Of a stretch of DNA of 64,000 bases, positions 10,440 through 20,879 are shown one piece after another. Origin of the DNA: Novosphingobium meiothermophilum (lineage in GTDB: Bacteria > Pseudomonadota > Alphaproteobacteria > Sphingomonadales > Sphingomonadaceae); the NCBI RefSeq assembly GCF_003171715.1, contig NZ_QGHL01000007.1, positions 744,001-808,000 on the forward strand. The letters run 5' to 3'. Numbering within the stretch: the first letter of the stretch is position 1; each line of letters begins with the position of its first letter. The notes beneath the pieces were generated by a model that saw nothing but the letters and a program-made list of their open reading frames with translations, was not told the origin of the DNA and did not search any database. Made by a program: the position numbers and the translations under genes.

Positions 10440-10895
10440 TCAGTCGACCCGATAGACGCTGAGGCGCACCGTGTTCCCGACCTTGCCGCCCGTGGCGAGG
10501 AACAGTTCGCGGTTCACCCATTCCCAGGAAGCATGTCCGCTTTCCAGACGGATGGCAGTGCGCATATAGTATTCGGAAGGGTCGACCTGCTCTCCGGCGG
10601 CAATGCGGGCATGAACCGCCGCCGAGGCATGGCGGATGCCCCGGCTGACCACTTCGATCACTGCGCCGTCGGCTGTCTCCACCGCATAGCGCGCATCAAG
10701 ATCGGCGATCCCGCCTTTCAGAACCGTCTGCCAATCGGCCCCGACCGGCAGGATGCGCCCGTTGAGGAGCGGACCGCGCGCGGTGCCCCCCACGATGGGA
10801 ATGATCCGGCGCACGCCCTTGGGCGATTCGCCCATTTCATGCGGTGGTGAAAGCTCGACGACGAAATCGCTCGCATGGGTCAGCGCAATGCCCAT
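10440..10895 (-). CDS. DUF3237 (UPF0311) family protein
   Basis: A 151-aa cytoplasmic protein of the DUF3237 beta-barrel family. Landmarks are the GPLLNGRILPVGADW segment, where a conserved Gly-rich loop meets the barrel, and the later region with YYMRTAIRLESG and WVNRELFLATG. I chose the ATG at 10895 because it has GGGGAGAGG six bases upstream; a TTG five codons earlier is less likely. It follows the flavin monooxygenase gene by 31 bp on the same strand, so the two are probably co-transcribed and may act on the same aromatic compound. The biochemical role of the family is not settled. Confidence 0.82.
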   Translation of the reverse strand: MGIALTHASDFVVELSPPHEMGESPKGVRRIIPIVGGTARGPLLNGRILPVGADWQTVLKGGIADLDARYAVETADGAVIEVVSRGIRHASAAVHARIAAGEQVDPSEYYMRTAIRLESGHASWEWVNRELFLATGGKVGNTVRLSVYRVD

Positions 10896-10926
10896 CAACC
10901 TCTCCCCCAACCGTCTTCAGCGCACG

Positions 10927-12219
10927 TCACGCCGGAACCCGCGCCACTTTCGCACCGGCTGGAATGGTGCGCGGCGCTGCGTTCAGGCGGTCTTTGGCAA
11001 AACCTGCTGCCTGCTGATAGGCCAGCATGAAGGCGCTGCGCTCGTGCGCCGGAATGACGTCGTCGATATTGTCGAACTGCCCGCCGCAGCGCTCGTCAAC
11101 CATGTTGAGCAGACCGAACGGCCCCGCGCCGCGATTGCGCATTGCCACCTGCCCGATAGGTTCGCAGAACGCCGCATCGAACGCGGCAAGCGCGGCGGGC
11201 GTCACGCCCTGTTCCAGCATGATCCGCCCCATCTGGCGTGCATCCATGATCGCCTGCGACGCGCCGTTCGATCCGGTCGGATACATCGGATGCGCGGCAT
11301 CGCCGATCAGGCAGACGGGGCCATCGACCCATGTCGGCAGGGGATCACGATCAATCATCGGGTTTTCATAGGCGACTTCGGACTTTGCAAGCAGCGTGGG
11401 AAGATCCAGCCAGTCATAGACAAAGCCATCAAACTCGTGCGCGAACTCGGCCAGTTCGACCGGGCGGAACCAGCCGGACTTGGTCCAGTCATGGTCGGTG
11501 TCGTAAGTCTGTTCGGCAATCCAGTTGATGTCGGCAAGGCCATCGGCATCGGGGTGCGAGATCGGATAGAGCACCACCCGGTGACGGCTGGTGCCAAGCC
11601 CGACAAAGGATGAGCCGGTCCGGATCGGAACGCCCCGCGCCGTGCCGCGCCACATGATCGTGCCGCCCCAGTGGATTGGCGGCTGGTCGGGATGCATCTG
11701 CGCGCGCACCGCGGAATGAATGCCGTCCGCCCCGAACAGCAGCGTGCCCGGCACTTCGTGGCGCGCGCCTTGCGCGTCTTCGACCAGCGCTGTCACCCCG
11801 CCGCTGCCGTCCTTGCGGTAGCCGGTGATCTTCTCGCCGAGGCGCACCGCCTGCGGTCCCATCCGCTCGATCACGTTGCGATAGAGCAGCATGTGGAACG
11901 CGCCCCGGTGCACGGCATACTGGTGCCAGTTGTATCCTGCCAGCTTGCCCCGTGGTTCGGCATAGATCTCGCGCCCGTTCAGGCCCACCAGCGCCCATTC
12001 GCGCGCCGGAATGCCCACGGCATCCATTTCGGCCTCGCCAATGCCAAGGTCTTCAAGTTCGCGCACGGCGTTGGGCTGGAGATTGATGCCAACGCCCAGC
12101 GGCTTCAACTCGCGCACGCTTTCGAACACGGTGGCTGCCACACCGATTTCGTGAAGCGTAAGCGCGAGCGCAAGCCCGGCAATGCCGCCTCCGGCAATCA
12201 GCACCTGTTCCTGCGGCAT
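10927..12219 (-). CDS. FAD-dependent monooxygenase (salicylate/p-hydroxybenzoate hydroxylase fold)
   Basis: A 430-aa class A flavoprotein monooxygenase. It shows the N-terminal dinucleotide motif AGGGIAGLAL (residues 9-18), the NADPH/FAD 'DG' segment LLFGADGIHSAVR, and the FAD ribityl 'GD' motif VCLIGDAAHPMYPTGSNGA. This pattern fits flavin oxidoreductases of the PhzS-like group that hydroxylate aromatic acids using NAD(P)H and O2. The start at 12219 gives the normal compact N-terminus and has GGAAAG upstream; the open frame extends further 5' but with no family resemblance. It is upstream of DUF3237 in a likely two-gene operon and divergent from rpiB. The substrate cannot be read from the sequence. 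Confidence 0.85.
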   Translation of the reverse strand: MPQEQVLIAGGGIAGLALALTLHEIGVAATVFESVRELKPLGVGINLQPNAVRELEDLGIGEAEMDAVGIPAREWALVGLNGREIYAEPRGKLAGYNWHQYAVHRGAFHMLLYRNVIERMGPQAVRLGEKITGYRKDGSGGVTALVEDAQGARHEVPGTLLFGADGIHSAVRAQMHPDQPPIHWGGTIMWRGTARGVPIRTGSSFVGLGTSRHRVVLYPISHPDADGLADINWIAEQTYDTDHDWTKSGWFRPVELAEFAHEFDGFVYDWLDLPTLLAKSEVAYENPMIDRDPLPTWVDGPVCLIGDAAHPMYPTGSNGASQAIMDARQMGRIMLEQGVTPAALAAFDAAFCEPIGQVAMRNRGAGPFGLLNMVDERCGGQFDNIDDVIPAHERSAFMLAYQQAAGFAKDRLNAAPRTIPAGAKVARVPA

Positions 12220-12497
12220 GGCATGTCTTTCCGTCGATCGGGGCGCCTCGCCGGCGCGTCCCGTAGTTTCGCCCCGCGCCTCTACCGGCACTGCCTGCGC
12301 AACGCAATTGCGCCAAGACATGCCTTGCCTGAACACTTCGCGAAGTCGGCGCTTTGCCCGATCAGGCCCAGGCGCACGCCGGACAAGCCCGTTGGGGCAG
12401 ATTTCCCTTGGCGATTTGCGGTGGCTTGTTCCGCGCTGAAGGCTTATGGGCGCACGGACGAATCCGGCCTTCGTGCCACGATATGAAACGGACCCCA

Positions 12498-12935
12498 ATG
12501 CGCATCGCCATCGCTTCCGATCACGCCGCTGTCGATCTCAAGGCGGAACTGCGCGAATACCTGATCGGGCTTGGCCACGAGGTTGCCGATCTCGGACCGG
12601 AAACCGCCGACCGCGTGGACTACCCCGATTTCGGCTACAAGCTGGCCTCGGTCGTGGCCGAAGGCATTGCGCAGTTCGGCGTGGCACTGTGCGGATCGGG
12701 GATCGGCATTTCCATTGCGGTGAATCGCAACCCCGCCTGCCGCTGCGCACTGGTCGGCGAACCGCTTTCAGCAGCCCTCGCGCGCGAACACAACGATGCC
12801 AATGTCATTGCCATGGGCGCGCGGCTTACCGGCACGGACATGGCCAAGGCGTGTCTCGATGCCTTTCTTTCCACCGAGTTCGGCGGCGGACGCCATGCTG
12901 GCCGTGTCGAAAAGCTTTCCAACCCCGCAATCTGA
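12498..12935 (+). CDS. rpiB: Ribose-5-phosphate isomerase B
   Basis: RpiB interconverts ribose 5-phosphate and ribulose 5-phosphate. The 145-aa protein carries the family's [13 protein letters not shown] start (catalytic Asp/His pair near residues 8-9), the [12 protein letters not shown] phosphate/active loop around residue 70, and [13 protein letters not shown] near 100. An in-frame ATG at 12483 is an alternative that adds five residues; 12498 better matches the usual N-terminus. The 260-bp upstream gap shared with the divergent monooxygenase holds a perfect 10-bp palindrome, CGCAATTGCG, at 12303-12312. glyA starts 14 bp downstream. Confidence 0.93.
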   Translation: MRIAIASDHAAVDLKAELREYLIGLGHEVADLGPETADRVDYPDFGYKLASVVAEGIAQFGVALCGSGIGISIAVNRNPACRCALVGEPLSAALAREHNDANVIAMGARLTGTDMAKACLDAFLSTEFGGGRHAGRVEKLSNPAI

Positions 12936-12949
12936 AGGAGCCCAGACCG

Positions 12950-14260
<1,311 letters not shown>

Positions 14261-14264
14261 TGCG

Positions 14265-14471
14265 ATGAACGACAGGGATGATCTGGCTACCCGCGCGAAA
14301 GACGAAATCGCAGGAATGGCTAAGCAGGGCCTTGCCCACCCCTCGACCCGCCCTGTGCTGACGGGTGCGGCCATCGGCGCGGTGGCGGGGGCCGTGCTGC
14401 CCGTGGTCACGATCCCTGTCGGCGTCATTGCAGGTGCGGGCTACATGCTGTGGAAGCGGATCAGCCGGTAA
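14265..14471 (+). CDS. Small membrane protein, function unknown
   Basis: A 68-aa protein with a charged N-terminus and, from residue 33, a long Gly/Ala/Val stretch ([18 protein letters not shown], then [10 protein letters not shown]) ending in KRISR. The small-residue periodicity GAxxGAxxG is glycine-zipper-like, and the stretch is long enough for a membrane hairpin with both ends in the cytoplasm. It begins four bases after the glyA stop and nrdR starts four bases after its own stop, so it is translated as part of that operon. I do not recognise a named family. Confidence 0.7.
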   Translation: MNDRDDLATRAKDEIAGMAKQGLAHPSTRPVLTGAAIGAVAGAVLPVVTIPVGVIAGAGYMLWKRISR

Positions 14472-14475
14472 GCCG

Positions 14476-14937
14476 ATGCGTTGCCCGTTCTGCGCCCATG
14501 ACAACAGCCAGGTAAAGGACAGTCGGCCAAGCGAGGACAATACCTCGATCCGCCGCAGGCGCCAGTGCGAAGGCTGCGGCGCGCGCTTCACCACGTTCGA
14601 ACGCGTGCAACTGCGCGAAGTCGTGGTCGTAAAGAGCGGAGAACGCCGCGAACCCTTCGACCGGGCCAAGATCGAGCAGTCAGTGGCGCTGGCGTGCCGC
14701 AAGCGGCCCGTCGCGCAGGAGCGGCTCGACCAGCTTGTTTCGGGCATCCAGCGCCAGATCGAGACAATGGGCGATGCCGAAGTGCCATCAAAGGTCATTG
14801 GCGAGATGGTGATGGAAGGGCTGCGCCAGCTTGATAGCGTGGCCTACATCCGTTTCGCCAGCGTCTATCGCGATTTCACCGAAGCGCGCGACTTCGAGGA
14901 GTTCGCCAGCAGCGTCCGCGAGGTCGGAAACCAGTGA
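14476..14937 (+). CDS. nrdR: Transcriptional repressor NrdR
   Basis: NrdR senses ATP/dATP and represses ribonucleotide reductase genes by binding NrdR boxes. The 153-aa protein has the N-terminal zinc ribbon MRCPFC...[12 protein letters not shown] (two CxxC pairs, residues 3-6 and 31-34) and then the ATP-cone domain with [16 protein letters not shown]. The usual length is 150-155 aa. It starts four bases after the 68-aa gene, and its stop shares a base with the next ATG (TGATG), implying translational coupling. Confidence 0.97.
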   Translation: MRCPFCAHDNSQVKDSRPSEDNTSIRRRRQCEGCGARFTTFERVQLREVVVVKSGERREPFDRAKIEQSVALACRKRPVAQERLDQLVSGIQRQIETMGDAEVPSKVIGEMVMEGLRQLDSVAYIRFASVYRDFTEARDFEEFASSVREVGNQ

Positions 14938-15689
14938 TGGCGCAGGCAGAAGACAAGCGCCAGCCCGTGATCGTGCTGGTGCGCCCCCAGCTTGGCGAAA
15001 ACATCGGCAAGGCCGCGCGCGCCATGCTGAACTTCGGCCTGACGGACATGCGCCTTGTTGCCCCGCGCGATGGCTGGCCCAATCCGGCGGCCGGGCCTGC
15101 CGCCGCGGGCGCCGATCTCGTGCTGGAACGCGCCAGCGTGCACGAAACGCTGGCCGAAGCGGTGGCCGATTGCAGCCACGTCTATGCCACCACCGTGCGC
15201 AAGCGCGGCGTGACCAAGCCGGTGCTGACGCCGGAACAGGCGGCCAAGGACGTGATCGCCGCACCGGGGCGCAGCGCCATCATCTTCGGACCCGAACGAT
15301 CCGGACTGGAAACCGATGACGTGGCGCTCGCGCGGGCCATCATCACCGTGCCGATCAACCCGGAGTTCGGATCGCTCAATCTGGCGCAGGCGGTGATCCT
15401 GTGCGCCTATGAATGGTCCAAGCATGTCGATCTCGTGCAGCCCACGGCCGAAGACCTGCTGCCCCCTGCTCCGCAGGAAGAGTTTGAAGGCATGTTCGAA
15501 CAACTGGTCGCCATGCTGGAGCCGCGCGGCTATTTCGAGCCTGAGGCACGCGCGGTAGCTACCCGGCGAACGCTGCGCACCATGCTGACGAAGCCCGGCT
15601 GGAACCATCTGGAACTGCGCACCTTCCGCGGCGTGCTGAGCACACTGCGGCGGCGGCCCGGTTCCAGACCGGGCGATCCGCGCGATTAG
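14937..15689 (+). CDS. SPOUT-family tRNA/rRNA 2'-O-methyltransferase, TrmJ-like
   Basis: A 250-aa methyltransferase of the TrmH/TrmJ group. Motif 1 is VRPQLGENIGKAARAMLNFG (residues 13-32), motif 2 IIFGPERSGLE and motif 3 PINPEFGSLNLAQAV, which together build the trefoil-knot SAM site. The motif-1 form resembles TrmJ, the enzyme that 2'-O-methylates position 32 of tRNAs, but the exact substrate is inferred. The ATG at 14937 overlaps the nrdR stop by one base. The C-terminus is Arg/Pro/Gly-rich, and its coding DNA forms a 7-bp GC hairpin at 15656-15674. Confidence 0.88.
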   Translation: MAQAEDKRQPVIVLVRPQLGENIGKAARAMLNFGLTDMRLVAPRDGWPNPAAGPAAAGADLVLERASVHETLAEAVADCSHVYATTVRKRGVTKPVLTPEQAAKDVIAAPGRSAIIFGPERSGLETDDVALARAIITVPINPEFGSLNLAQAVILCAYEWSKHVDLVQPTAEDLLPPAPQEEFEGMFEQLVAMLEPRGYFEPEARAVATRRTLRTMLTKPGWNHLELRTFRGVLSTLRRRPGSRPGDPRD

Positions 15690-15701
15690 ACACCCCGCCT
15701 C

Positions 15702-15730
15702 TTGACATCAGCGGCTTTGTCTGTTCAAGG
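15702..15730 (+). promoter_or_regulatory. Candidate sigma-70 promoter for rpsD
   Basis: A consensus -35 TTGACA (15702-15707) is followed after 17 bp by TCAAGG, a poor -10. It lies 130 bp before rpsD and just after the trmJ-like stop. The -35 is convincing and the -10 is not. Confidence 0.4.
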
Positions 15731-15775
15731 CCGCGCTTCGCAATTGGCCCTGCACTCCCGGTGAAGCGGCGGCCG

Positions 15776-15796
15776 CATTCAGCAGCAGGCTGAATG
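15776..15796 (+). other. Hairpin in the rpsD leader
   Basis: CATTCAGC and GCTGAATG form a perfect 8-bp stem around the loop AGCAG, and the flanking CCGC and GCGG can extend it. It is in the 5' leader 64 bp upstream of the rpsD start. S4 represses its own operon in other bacteria by binding a leader structure, so this is a candidate autoregulatory site; that role is inference. Confidence 0.4.
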
Positions 15797-15859
15797 GTGC
15801 GGTTCCGGGACTTGAAGCATCGGCGCGTTGCCGGTGCATGGCAGATTGAAAGGCAGCGC

Positions 15860-16471
15860 ATGTCCAAGCGCAAGGCATCAAAGTACAAAATTGACCGCCG
15901 TCTTGGCGAGAACATCTGGGGTCGTCCGAAGTCGTCGGTCAACCGCCGTTCCTATGGCCCCGGCCAGCACGGCCAGCGCCGCAAGAGCAAGGTCTCGGAC
16001 TTCGGGATCCAGCTCCGCGCCAAGCAGAAGCTCAAGGGCTACTACGGCGACGTGACCGAAAAGCAGTTCAAGCGCACCTATCAGGAAGCGTCGCGCATGA
16101 AGGGCGATACCGGTCAGAACCTGATCGGCCTTCTGGAACAGCGTCTCGACATGGTCGTCTATCGGGCCAAGTTCGCACCGACGATCTTCTCGGCCCGCCA
16201 GATCGTTTCGCACGGCCACATCTATGTGAACGGCGTGAAGTGCAATATCGCCTCGCGCCGCGTTCGCCCCGGCGACGTGATCAGCCTTGGCAAGAAGGCC
16301 AAGGAAATGGCGCTTGTCGCCGAAGCGCAGGCCCTGCCTGAGCGTGAGATCCCCGACTACGTTGCCGCCGACGGCGACAAGGTCACCTTCACGCGCGTGC
16401 CCTCGCTCGACGAAGTGCCCTATCCGGTGAAGATGGAACCCAATCTGGTCGTCGAGTTCTACTCGCGCTGA
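15860..16471 (+). CDS. rpsD: 30S ribosomal protein S4
   Basis: S4 nucleates 16S rRNA 5'-domain folding and represses its own synthesis. The 203-aa protein has the N-terminal [20 protein letters not shown], a Gly/Arg/Lys-rich segment around residues 33-45, and the S4 RNA-binding domain at about residues 93-155 ([32 protein letters not shown]). The zinc-binding Cys cluster of some S4 proteins is absent, as usual in this group. The gene stands alone rather than in the alpha operon and is closed by a terminator. Confidence 0.98.
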   Translation: MSKRKASKYKIDRRLGENIWGRPKSSVNRRSYGPGQHGQRRKSKVSDFGIQLRAKQKLKGYYGDVTEKQFKRTYQEASRMKGDTGQNLIGLLEQRLDMVVYRAKFAPTIFSARQIVSHGHIYVNGVKCNIASRRVRPGDVISLGKKAKEMALVAEAQALPEREIPDYVAADGDKVTFTRVPSLDEVPYPVKMEPNLVVEFYSR

Positions 16472-16502
16472 TCGGTTTTCCCGCACGCGGGAGCAAACAG
16501 GA

Positions 16503-16531
16503 AAGGCGGGTGCGCAAGCCCCGCCTTTTTT
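16503..16531. terminator. Rho-independent terminator between rpsD and tgt
   Basis: AAGGCGGG pairs with CCCGCCTT across a 10-nt loop and is followed by further T. It separates the convergent rpsD and tgt genes. The reverse direction has only a short A-run, so its main work is for rpsD. Confidence 0.85.
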
Positions 16532-16564
16532 GTTGTCCGGCAGAAAGGGGCAGATGCCTCTGGT

Positions 16565-17692
16565 TCAGCGCCCGGCGCAATAATCGCGCCGGAAATCGGC
16601 GGCAAAGGCGGCAAAGCGGCCTTCGGCAATGGCTGCGCGCATACCGGCCATCAACTGCTGGTAGAACCACAGGTTATGTTCGGTCAGCAGCATGGCGCCG
16701 AGCATTTCGCCCGCCTTGTGCAGGTGATGCAGATAGGCCCGGCTGTATTTCCGGCAGGTGGGGCAAGGGCAGCGTTCATCGAGCGGCCCGGTATCTTCGG
16801 CATGACGGGCATTGCGCAGGTTGAGCGGACCGTTCCAGGTAAATGCCTGCCCGTTTCGGCCTGACCGTGTGGGCAGAACGCAATCGAACATGTCCACCCC
16901 GCGCTCCACCGCGCCGACCAGATCATCGGGTTTGCCCACGCCCATGAGGTAGCGCGGCCGGTCAGCAGGCAGTTGCTGGGGCGCAAAGTCGAGCGTGGCA
17001 AACATGGCCTCCTGCCCTTCGCCCACGGCAAGGCCGCCAATGGCATAGCCATCGAAACCGATCTCGATCAGCGCATCGGCACTGGCCTTGCGCAAGCCTT
17101 CGTCCAGCGCGCCCTGCTGGATGCCGAACAGGGCAGCGCGGCTTGCGTGTTCCTCGCCTGCATCGAAGGCTTCGCGGCTGCGCCGTGCCCAGCGCATCGA
17201 CATTTCCATTGATCTTGCAATGACAGCGCGCGGCAGGTCGGCGCGCGGGCATTCGTCAAAGCACATCACGATGTCCGAGCCGAGAAGGCGCTGAATCTCC
17301 ATCGAACGTTCCGGGCTGAGCAGATGGCGCGATCCGTCGAGATGGCTGGCGAAAGTCACGCCTTCCTCGGTGATCTTGCGAAGCTCCGAAAGGCTCATCA
17401 CCTGATAGCCGCCGCTGTCGGTCAGGATGGGGCGGTCCCAGCCGCCGAACTTGTGCAGCCCTCCCAGCCGCGCGACACGCTCGGCTCCGGGGCGCAACAT
17501 CAGATGATAGGTATTGCCCAGAATGATGTCGGCCCCGGACGCTCGGACGTCCTCCATTTTCATCGCCTTGACCGTGGCCGCCGTGCCGACCGGCATGAAA
17601 GCCGGCGTGCGGATTTCACCGCGCATCATGCGGATGGTGCCGGTGCGGGCCTTGCCGTCGGTAGCGTGGATGTCGAATGCGAAACGGGTCAT
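16565..17692 (-). CDS. tgt: tRNA-guanine transglycosylase
   Basis: Tgt swaps guanine 34 for preQ1 in GUN-anticodon tRNAs during queuosine synthesis. The 375-aa length is typical. Visible motifs are [17 protein letters not shown] (here [13 protein letters not shown]) with the catalytic Asp, GGLAVGEGQ, the second catalytic Asp in [11 protein letters not shown], and the zinc site [17 protein letters not shown] near the C-terminus. I set the start at the ATG at 17692 ([12 protein letters not shown]), the normal N-terminus. queA, its partner, lies 2.1 kb away on the same strand with a P450 and an opposite-strand permease between them. Confidence 0.97.
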   Translation of the reverse strand: MTRFAFDIHATDGKARTGTIRMMRGEIRTPAFMPVGTAATVKAMKMEDVRASGADIILGNTYHLMLRPGAERVARLGGLHKFGGWDRPILTDSGGYQVMSLSELRKITEEGVTFASHLDGSRHLLSPERSMEIQRLLGSDIVMCFDECPRADLPRAVIARSMEMSMRWARRSREAFDAGEEHASRAALFGIQQGALDEGLRKASADALIEIGFDGYAIGGLAVGEGQEAMFATLDFAPQQLPADRPRYLMGVGKPDDLVGAVERGVDMFDCVLPTRSGRNGQAFTWNGPLNLRNARHAEDTGPLDERCPCPTCRKYSRAYLHHLHKAGEMLGAMLLTEHNLWFYQQLMAGMRAAIAEGRFAAFAADFRRDYCAGR

Positions 17693-17755
17693 GGGAAGCG
17701 GGATCCGGCAAAAAAGAGTGTTGCGGCCCTTAGGCGCAATCGCCAAGGGGCGCAA

Positions 17756-18523
17756 ATGCTTGACCCGGTAACGCTCGACCTCTGGTTCTATCCCGCGCTG
17801 ACGCTGGTGGCGGTGCTGACGGGTTTCATCGATGCCGTAGCCGGTGGCGGCGGACTGGTGATGATGCCGGTGCTGCTGTCGACCCCCCTGCCCCCGCACG
17901 TCGTGCTGGGCACCAACAAGGTGCAATCGATGTGCGGCACGGCCATGGCCACCTGGCGCTATCACCGCGCCGGGCTGTTCAGCTTCCGTGCTAGTGCGCC
18001 TGCGGCTGCGGTAGTGTTCTGCGGGGCCTTTGCCGGATCACTGGCAATCCAGCGGCTGAGCGCGGATGTGCTCAAGCTGGTGGTTCCGGTCCTCCTGATC
18101 GCGGTGGCGCTCTACACCGTGCTTTCGCGCAGCATGACCGACGAGGACCGCCACGCCCGGCTTACCGAGCGCGGTTATCTGCCGGTCGGCGCAGGCGTGG
18201 GGTTTTACGACGGCTTCTTCGGCCCCGGTGCAGGGCAGTTCTTCGCCACAACGCTGGTGGGCCTGCGCGGGCTGGGCCTGACGCGGGCGACGGGACTGAC
18301 GAAGTATCTCAACGTCACCAGCAACATTGCCAGCGTTATCGTCTTCAGTCTGGGCGGTCAGGCGATGTGGCTGCTTGGCCTGTGCATGGGCGCAGGCGCA
18401 ATGACCGGCGCGTGGATCGGCTCGCACTTTGCCACGCGCTTCGGCGCAAGGCTCATTCGTCCCTTCCTCGTCGTCGTCAGCATCGGATTGACCGTGCGAC
18501 TGGTCTGGGGCTGGTTTTCCTGA
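17756..18523 (+). CDS. TauE/SafE family membrane permease
   Basis: A 255-aa polytopic protein with about seven or eight hydrophobic segments. The family hallmark, an N-terminal Gly-rich loop, appears as [19 protein letters not shown] followed by LGTNKVQ near residue 50, and the internal repeat has [14 protein letters not shown] and [10 protein letters not shown]. TauE/SafE proteins export or import small anions such as sulfite or sulfoacetate in some bacteria; the substrate here is unknown. It is divergent from tgt with 63 bp between the starts and convergent with the P450. Confidence 0.88.
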   Translation: MLDPVTLDLWFYPALTLVAVLTGFIDAVAGGGGLVMMPVLLSTPLPPHVVLGTNKVQSMCGTAMATWRYHRAGLFSFRASAPAAAVVFCGAFAGSLAIQRLSADVLKLVVPVLLIAVALYTVLSRSMTDEDRHARLTERGYLPVGAGVGFYDGFFGPGAGQFFATTLVGLRGLGLTRATGLTKYLNVTSNIASVIVFSLGGQAMWLLGLCMGAGAMTGAWIGSHFATRFGARLIRPFLVVVSIGLTVRLVWGWFS

Positions 18524-18538
18524 GCGGCAGGCCCCCAG

Positions 18539-19729
18539 CTAGGCGGGCCAGACCAGCGGCAGCGAGGTGCAAGCCCCGACATTGCCGCCTTTCATCTTGA
18601 CCGGACGATCGGGCGCAAGACTGAACTCAGGCATGCCGCCAAGCCATTCGCGCAGGAACACGATCACTTCCATGCGCGCCAGCCCAGCCCCGACACAGCG
18701 ATGCGCGCCGGTGCCCATGGTGGTGTGGCGAATGGGCGTCAGCCCCCGGTCAAACCGCACTTCCTCCGGCGCATCGAAGCTGCGCGGATCGAGATTGTGC
18801 AGCACACTTGGCAGATAGACGAGATCGCCCTTGCGGATGACCGTGCCATCGATCTCCACATCGTCCACCGCATTGCGGCTGACGGCAACCGTCGGATAGC
18901 GGCGCATCAGTTCGTCCGCCGCATCCGGGATAAGTTCCGGTCGTTCGCGCAGAAGGCGCTGATCTTCCGGATGACGCGCAAGATGCAGCGCGACCATGCC
19001 GATCATCGCCGCGACGGTATCCAGCCCGCCAAACAGCAGATTGCGGCACATGCGCCGCGCCTCGTCCACGGTCCACGGCCTTCCATCGACAGGTTCGGAC
19101 AGGATGCGGCTGAACAGATCATCCCCCGGCTCAGCCATGCGCTTCTCGATGAAGGGCCAGAGGTAATCATCGGCTGCCTGTTTCAGTCCTTCCACGGTGA
19201 TCGAACCATCAGGACGGGTCAGTTGCACCCCAAGCTGGCGCAGGCGCGGCCGGTCCTCCAGCGGCACATCGATCAGCGTCAGGAAGATGTTGAGCGGCAG
19301 GACTTCGGCAAAATCCGCCACGAAGTCGCACTCTCCGCGCGGACGCAGCGCTTCCATCAGTTCGCACGCCACGGCCTCGACCTTGGGTTCCAGCGCCACG
19401 ACGAAACGCGAGGCCAGCCCTTTCATTACGGGGGTGCGAAACGCCTTGTGTTCGGCGCCATCCTGCTGGAGCGGGATGAACTGCATGACTTCGCCAAGCC
19501 CCGGCGTGACGGCAAGGCACTGGTTCGAAAGGCGTTCGGCATCGCCCCAAAGCTCCCGCACCACATCGCCGCGCGCGGCAATCCAGTGCCCGCCGTTGGC
19601 CGTAGTCCACACCAGCCCCGGCCCGTCTAGCAGGCGCTTCCATGCCGCAAAGTAATCCTGCTCGACGCCCGGAGGATTGAAAATATCGAAGTCCACCACC
19701 CTGTCGGCCGGAACATGTGCCGGAATCAT
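18539..19729 (-). CDS. Cytochrome P450, CYP101 (P450cam)-like
   Basis: A soluble 396-aa class I bacterial P450. From memory of P450cam, similarity runs end to end: FDIFNPPGVEQ at the N-terminus, NGGHWIAARG, TRPDGSITVEG, the I-helix GGLDTVAAMIG with the acid-alcohol Asp-Thr pair, the ExxR helix (ADELMRRYP), and the heme loop with thiolate C345. Two departures are visible: the near-invariant Phe seven residues before the Cys is Met338, and the position of P450cam Tyr96, which hydrogen-bonds camphor, is Met in GEVMQFIP. A hydrophobic terpenoid or norisoprenoid substrate is likely. No ferredoxin or reductase gene is adjacent. It lies 62 bp downstream of queA. Confidence 0.9.
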   Translation of the reverse strand: MIPAHVPADRVVDFDIFNPPGVEQDYFAAWKRLLDGPGLVWTTANGGHWIAARGDVVRELWGDAERLSNQCLAVTPGLGEVMQFIPLQQDGAEHKAFRTPVMKGLASRFVVALEPKVEAVACELMEALRPRGECDFVADFAEVLPLNIFLTLIDVPLEDRPRLRQLGVQLTRPDGSITVEGLKQAADDYLWPFIEKRMAEPGDDLFSRILSEPVDGRPWTVDEARRMCRNLLFGGLDTVAAMIGMVALHLARHPEDQRLLRERPELIPDAADELMRRYPTVAVSRNAVDDVEIDGTVIRKGDLVYLPSVLHNLDPRSFDAPEEVRFDRGLTPIRHTTMGTGAHRCVGAGLARMEVIVFLREWLGGMPEFSLAPDRPVKMKGGNVGACTSLPLVWPA

Positions 19730-19791
19730 TGCGCTCTCCCGTTGTCGTTGGCGGGAAAGCTAACGTGCCGCAGATTGGGGCAAACTGCGCT

Positions 19792-20838
19792 TTATGGCAG
19801 GAGCAGGCTCGAATCTCCGTAGGAATAGAAGCGGTAGCCCTGCGCAATGGCATGGGCATAGGCGGCCTGCATCCGGTCAAGCCCCATCAGCGCCGAAACC
19901 AGCATGAACAGCGTGGACTTGGGCAGGTGGAAGTTTGTCATCAGGCCGTCGATGGCGCGGAATGTGTAGCCGGGCGTGATGAAGATCGAGGTATCGCCTT
20001 CGAACGGACGGATCACCCGGTCCTCGCCGGCCGCACTTTCCAGCAGACGCAGCGATGTGGTGCCCACAGCGATTACCCGGTGCCCGGCGGCGCGGGCGGC
20101 ATTGAGCCTGTCGGCACTGGCCGCATCAAGCGTTCCCCACTCCGCATGCATCTGGTGGTCCTGCGTGTCATCGGCCTTGACCGGCAGGAACGTGCCCGCT
20201 CCCACATGAAGGGTCAGCGTTTCAGTGCAAATGCCGCGCGCGGCAATCGCCTCCATCAGGCGCGGGGTAAAGTGCAGCGCCGCCGTGGGCGCGGCAACCG
20301 CGCCGTCCTTGGCGGCAAACATCGTCTGATAATCCTCGCGGTCCTGCGCATCGGTGGGGCGCTTGCCCGCGATATAGGGCGGCAGCGGCATCTGTCCGGC
20401 ACGCTCCAGCAGCACTTCGACCGGCTCCTCGCCGGGAAAGAACAGCGTCCAGCTGCCATCCCCAAGGCGGCTCTCGGCGAAGGCATTCACGCCTGCGCCA
20501 AAGCGGATCTCATCGCCTTCGCGCAGCCGCTTTGCATTGCGCACGAACGCCTGCCAGCGCCGCAGATCGATGCGCTTGTGCAGCGTGGCGCCGATCCGTG
20601 CCCCTTCCCCGCCATTCGCGCCGGGCCGTTCGCCCTCAAGCTGCGCCGGGATCACCCGCGTATCGTTGAACACCAGCACATCGCCGGGATTGAGCAGCGA
20701 AGGCAGATCAAGCACCGTCAGATCGCGGAAAGGCCCTTCGGGCCCCACGCCCAGCAGCCGCGCCGAATCGCGCGGACGCGCCGGGCGCAGCGCGATGTTT
20801 TCCTGAGGCAGTTCGAAATCGAAAAGATCAACACGCAT
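19792..20838 (-). CDS. queA: S-adenosylmethionine:tRNA ribosyltransferase-isomerase
   Basis: QueA transfers and rearranges ribose from SAM onto preQ1 in tRNA, giving epoxyqueuosine. The 348-aa protein starts [20 protein letters not shown], the standard N-terminus, and contains [28 protein letters not shown] (here [10 protein letters not shown]), [13 protein letters not shown] and the C-terminal [19 protein letters not shown]. It lies in the minus-strand series xseB-ispA-coaD-cyclophilin-queA with a 41-bp gap to the cyclophilin. tgt, usually adjacent, is displaced. Confidence 0.97.
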   Translation of the reverse strand: MRVDLFDFELPQENIALRPARPRDSARLLGVGPEGPFRDLTVLDLPSLLNPGDVLVFNDTRVIPAQLEGERPGANGGEGARIGATLHKRIDLRRWQAFVRNAKRLREGDEIRFGAGVNAFAESRLGDGSWTLFFPGEEPVEVLLERAGQMPLPPYIAGKRPTDAQDREDYQTMFAAKDGAVAAPTAALHFTPRLMEAIAARGICTETLTLHVGAGTFLPVKADDTQDHQMHAEWGTLDAASADRLNAARAAGHRVIAVGTTSLRLLESAAGEDRVIRPFEGDTSIFITPGYTFRAIDGLMTNFHLPKSTLFMLVSALMGLDRMQAAYAHAIAQGYRFYSYGDSSLLLP

Positions 20839-20879
20839 GGCGCGCCCCTAGCCGGAAACGGCGCGCGGTGCGACTCCCG

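Noticed and set aside
12220..12324. 10-bp inverted repeat GGCATGTCTT/AAGACATGCC, 85 bp apart, near the monooxygenase start
   Set aside because: The arms are too far apart for a simple operator or stable hairpin, and one arm lies next to the start codon; chance similarity is likely.
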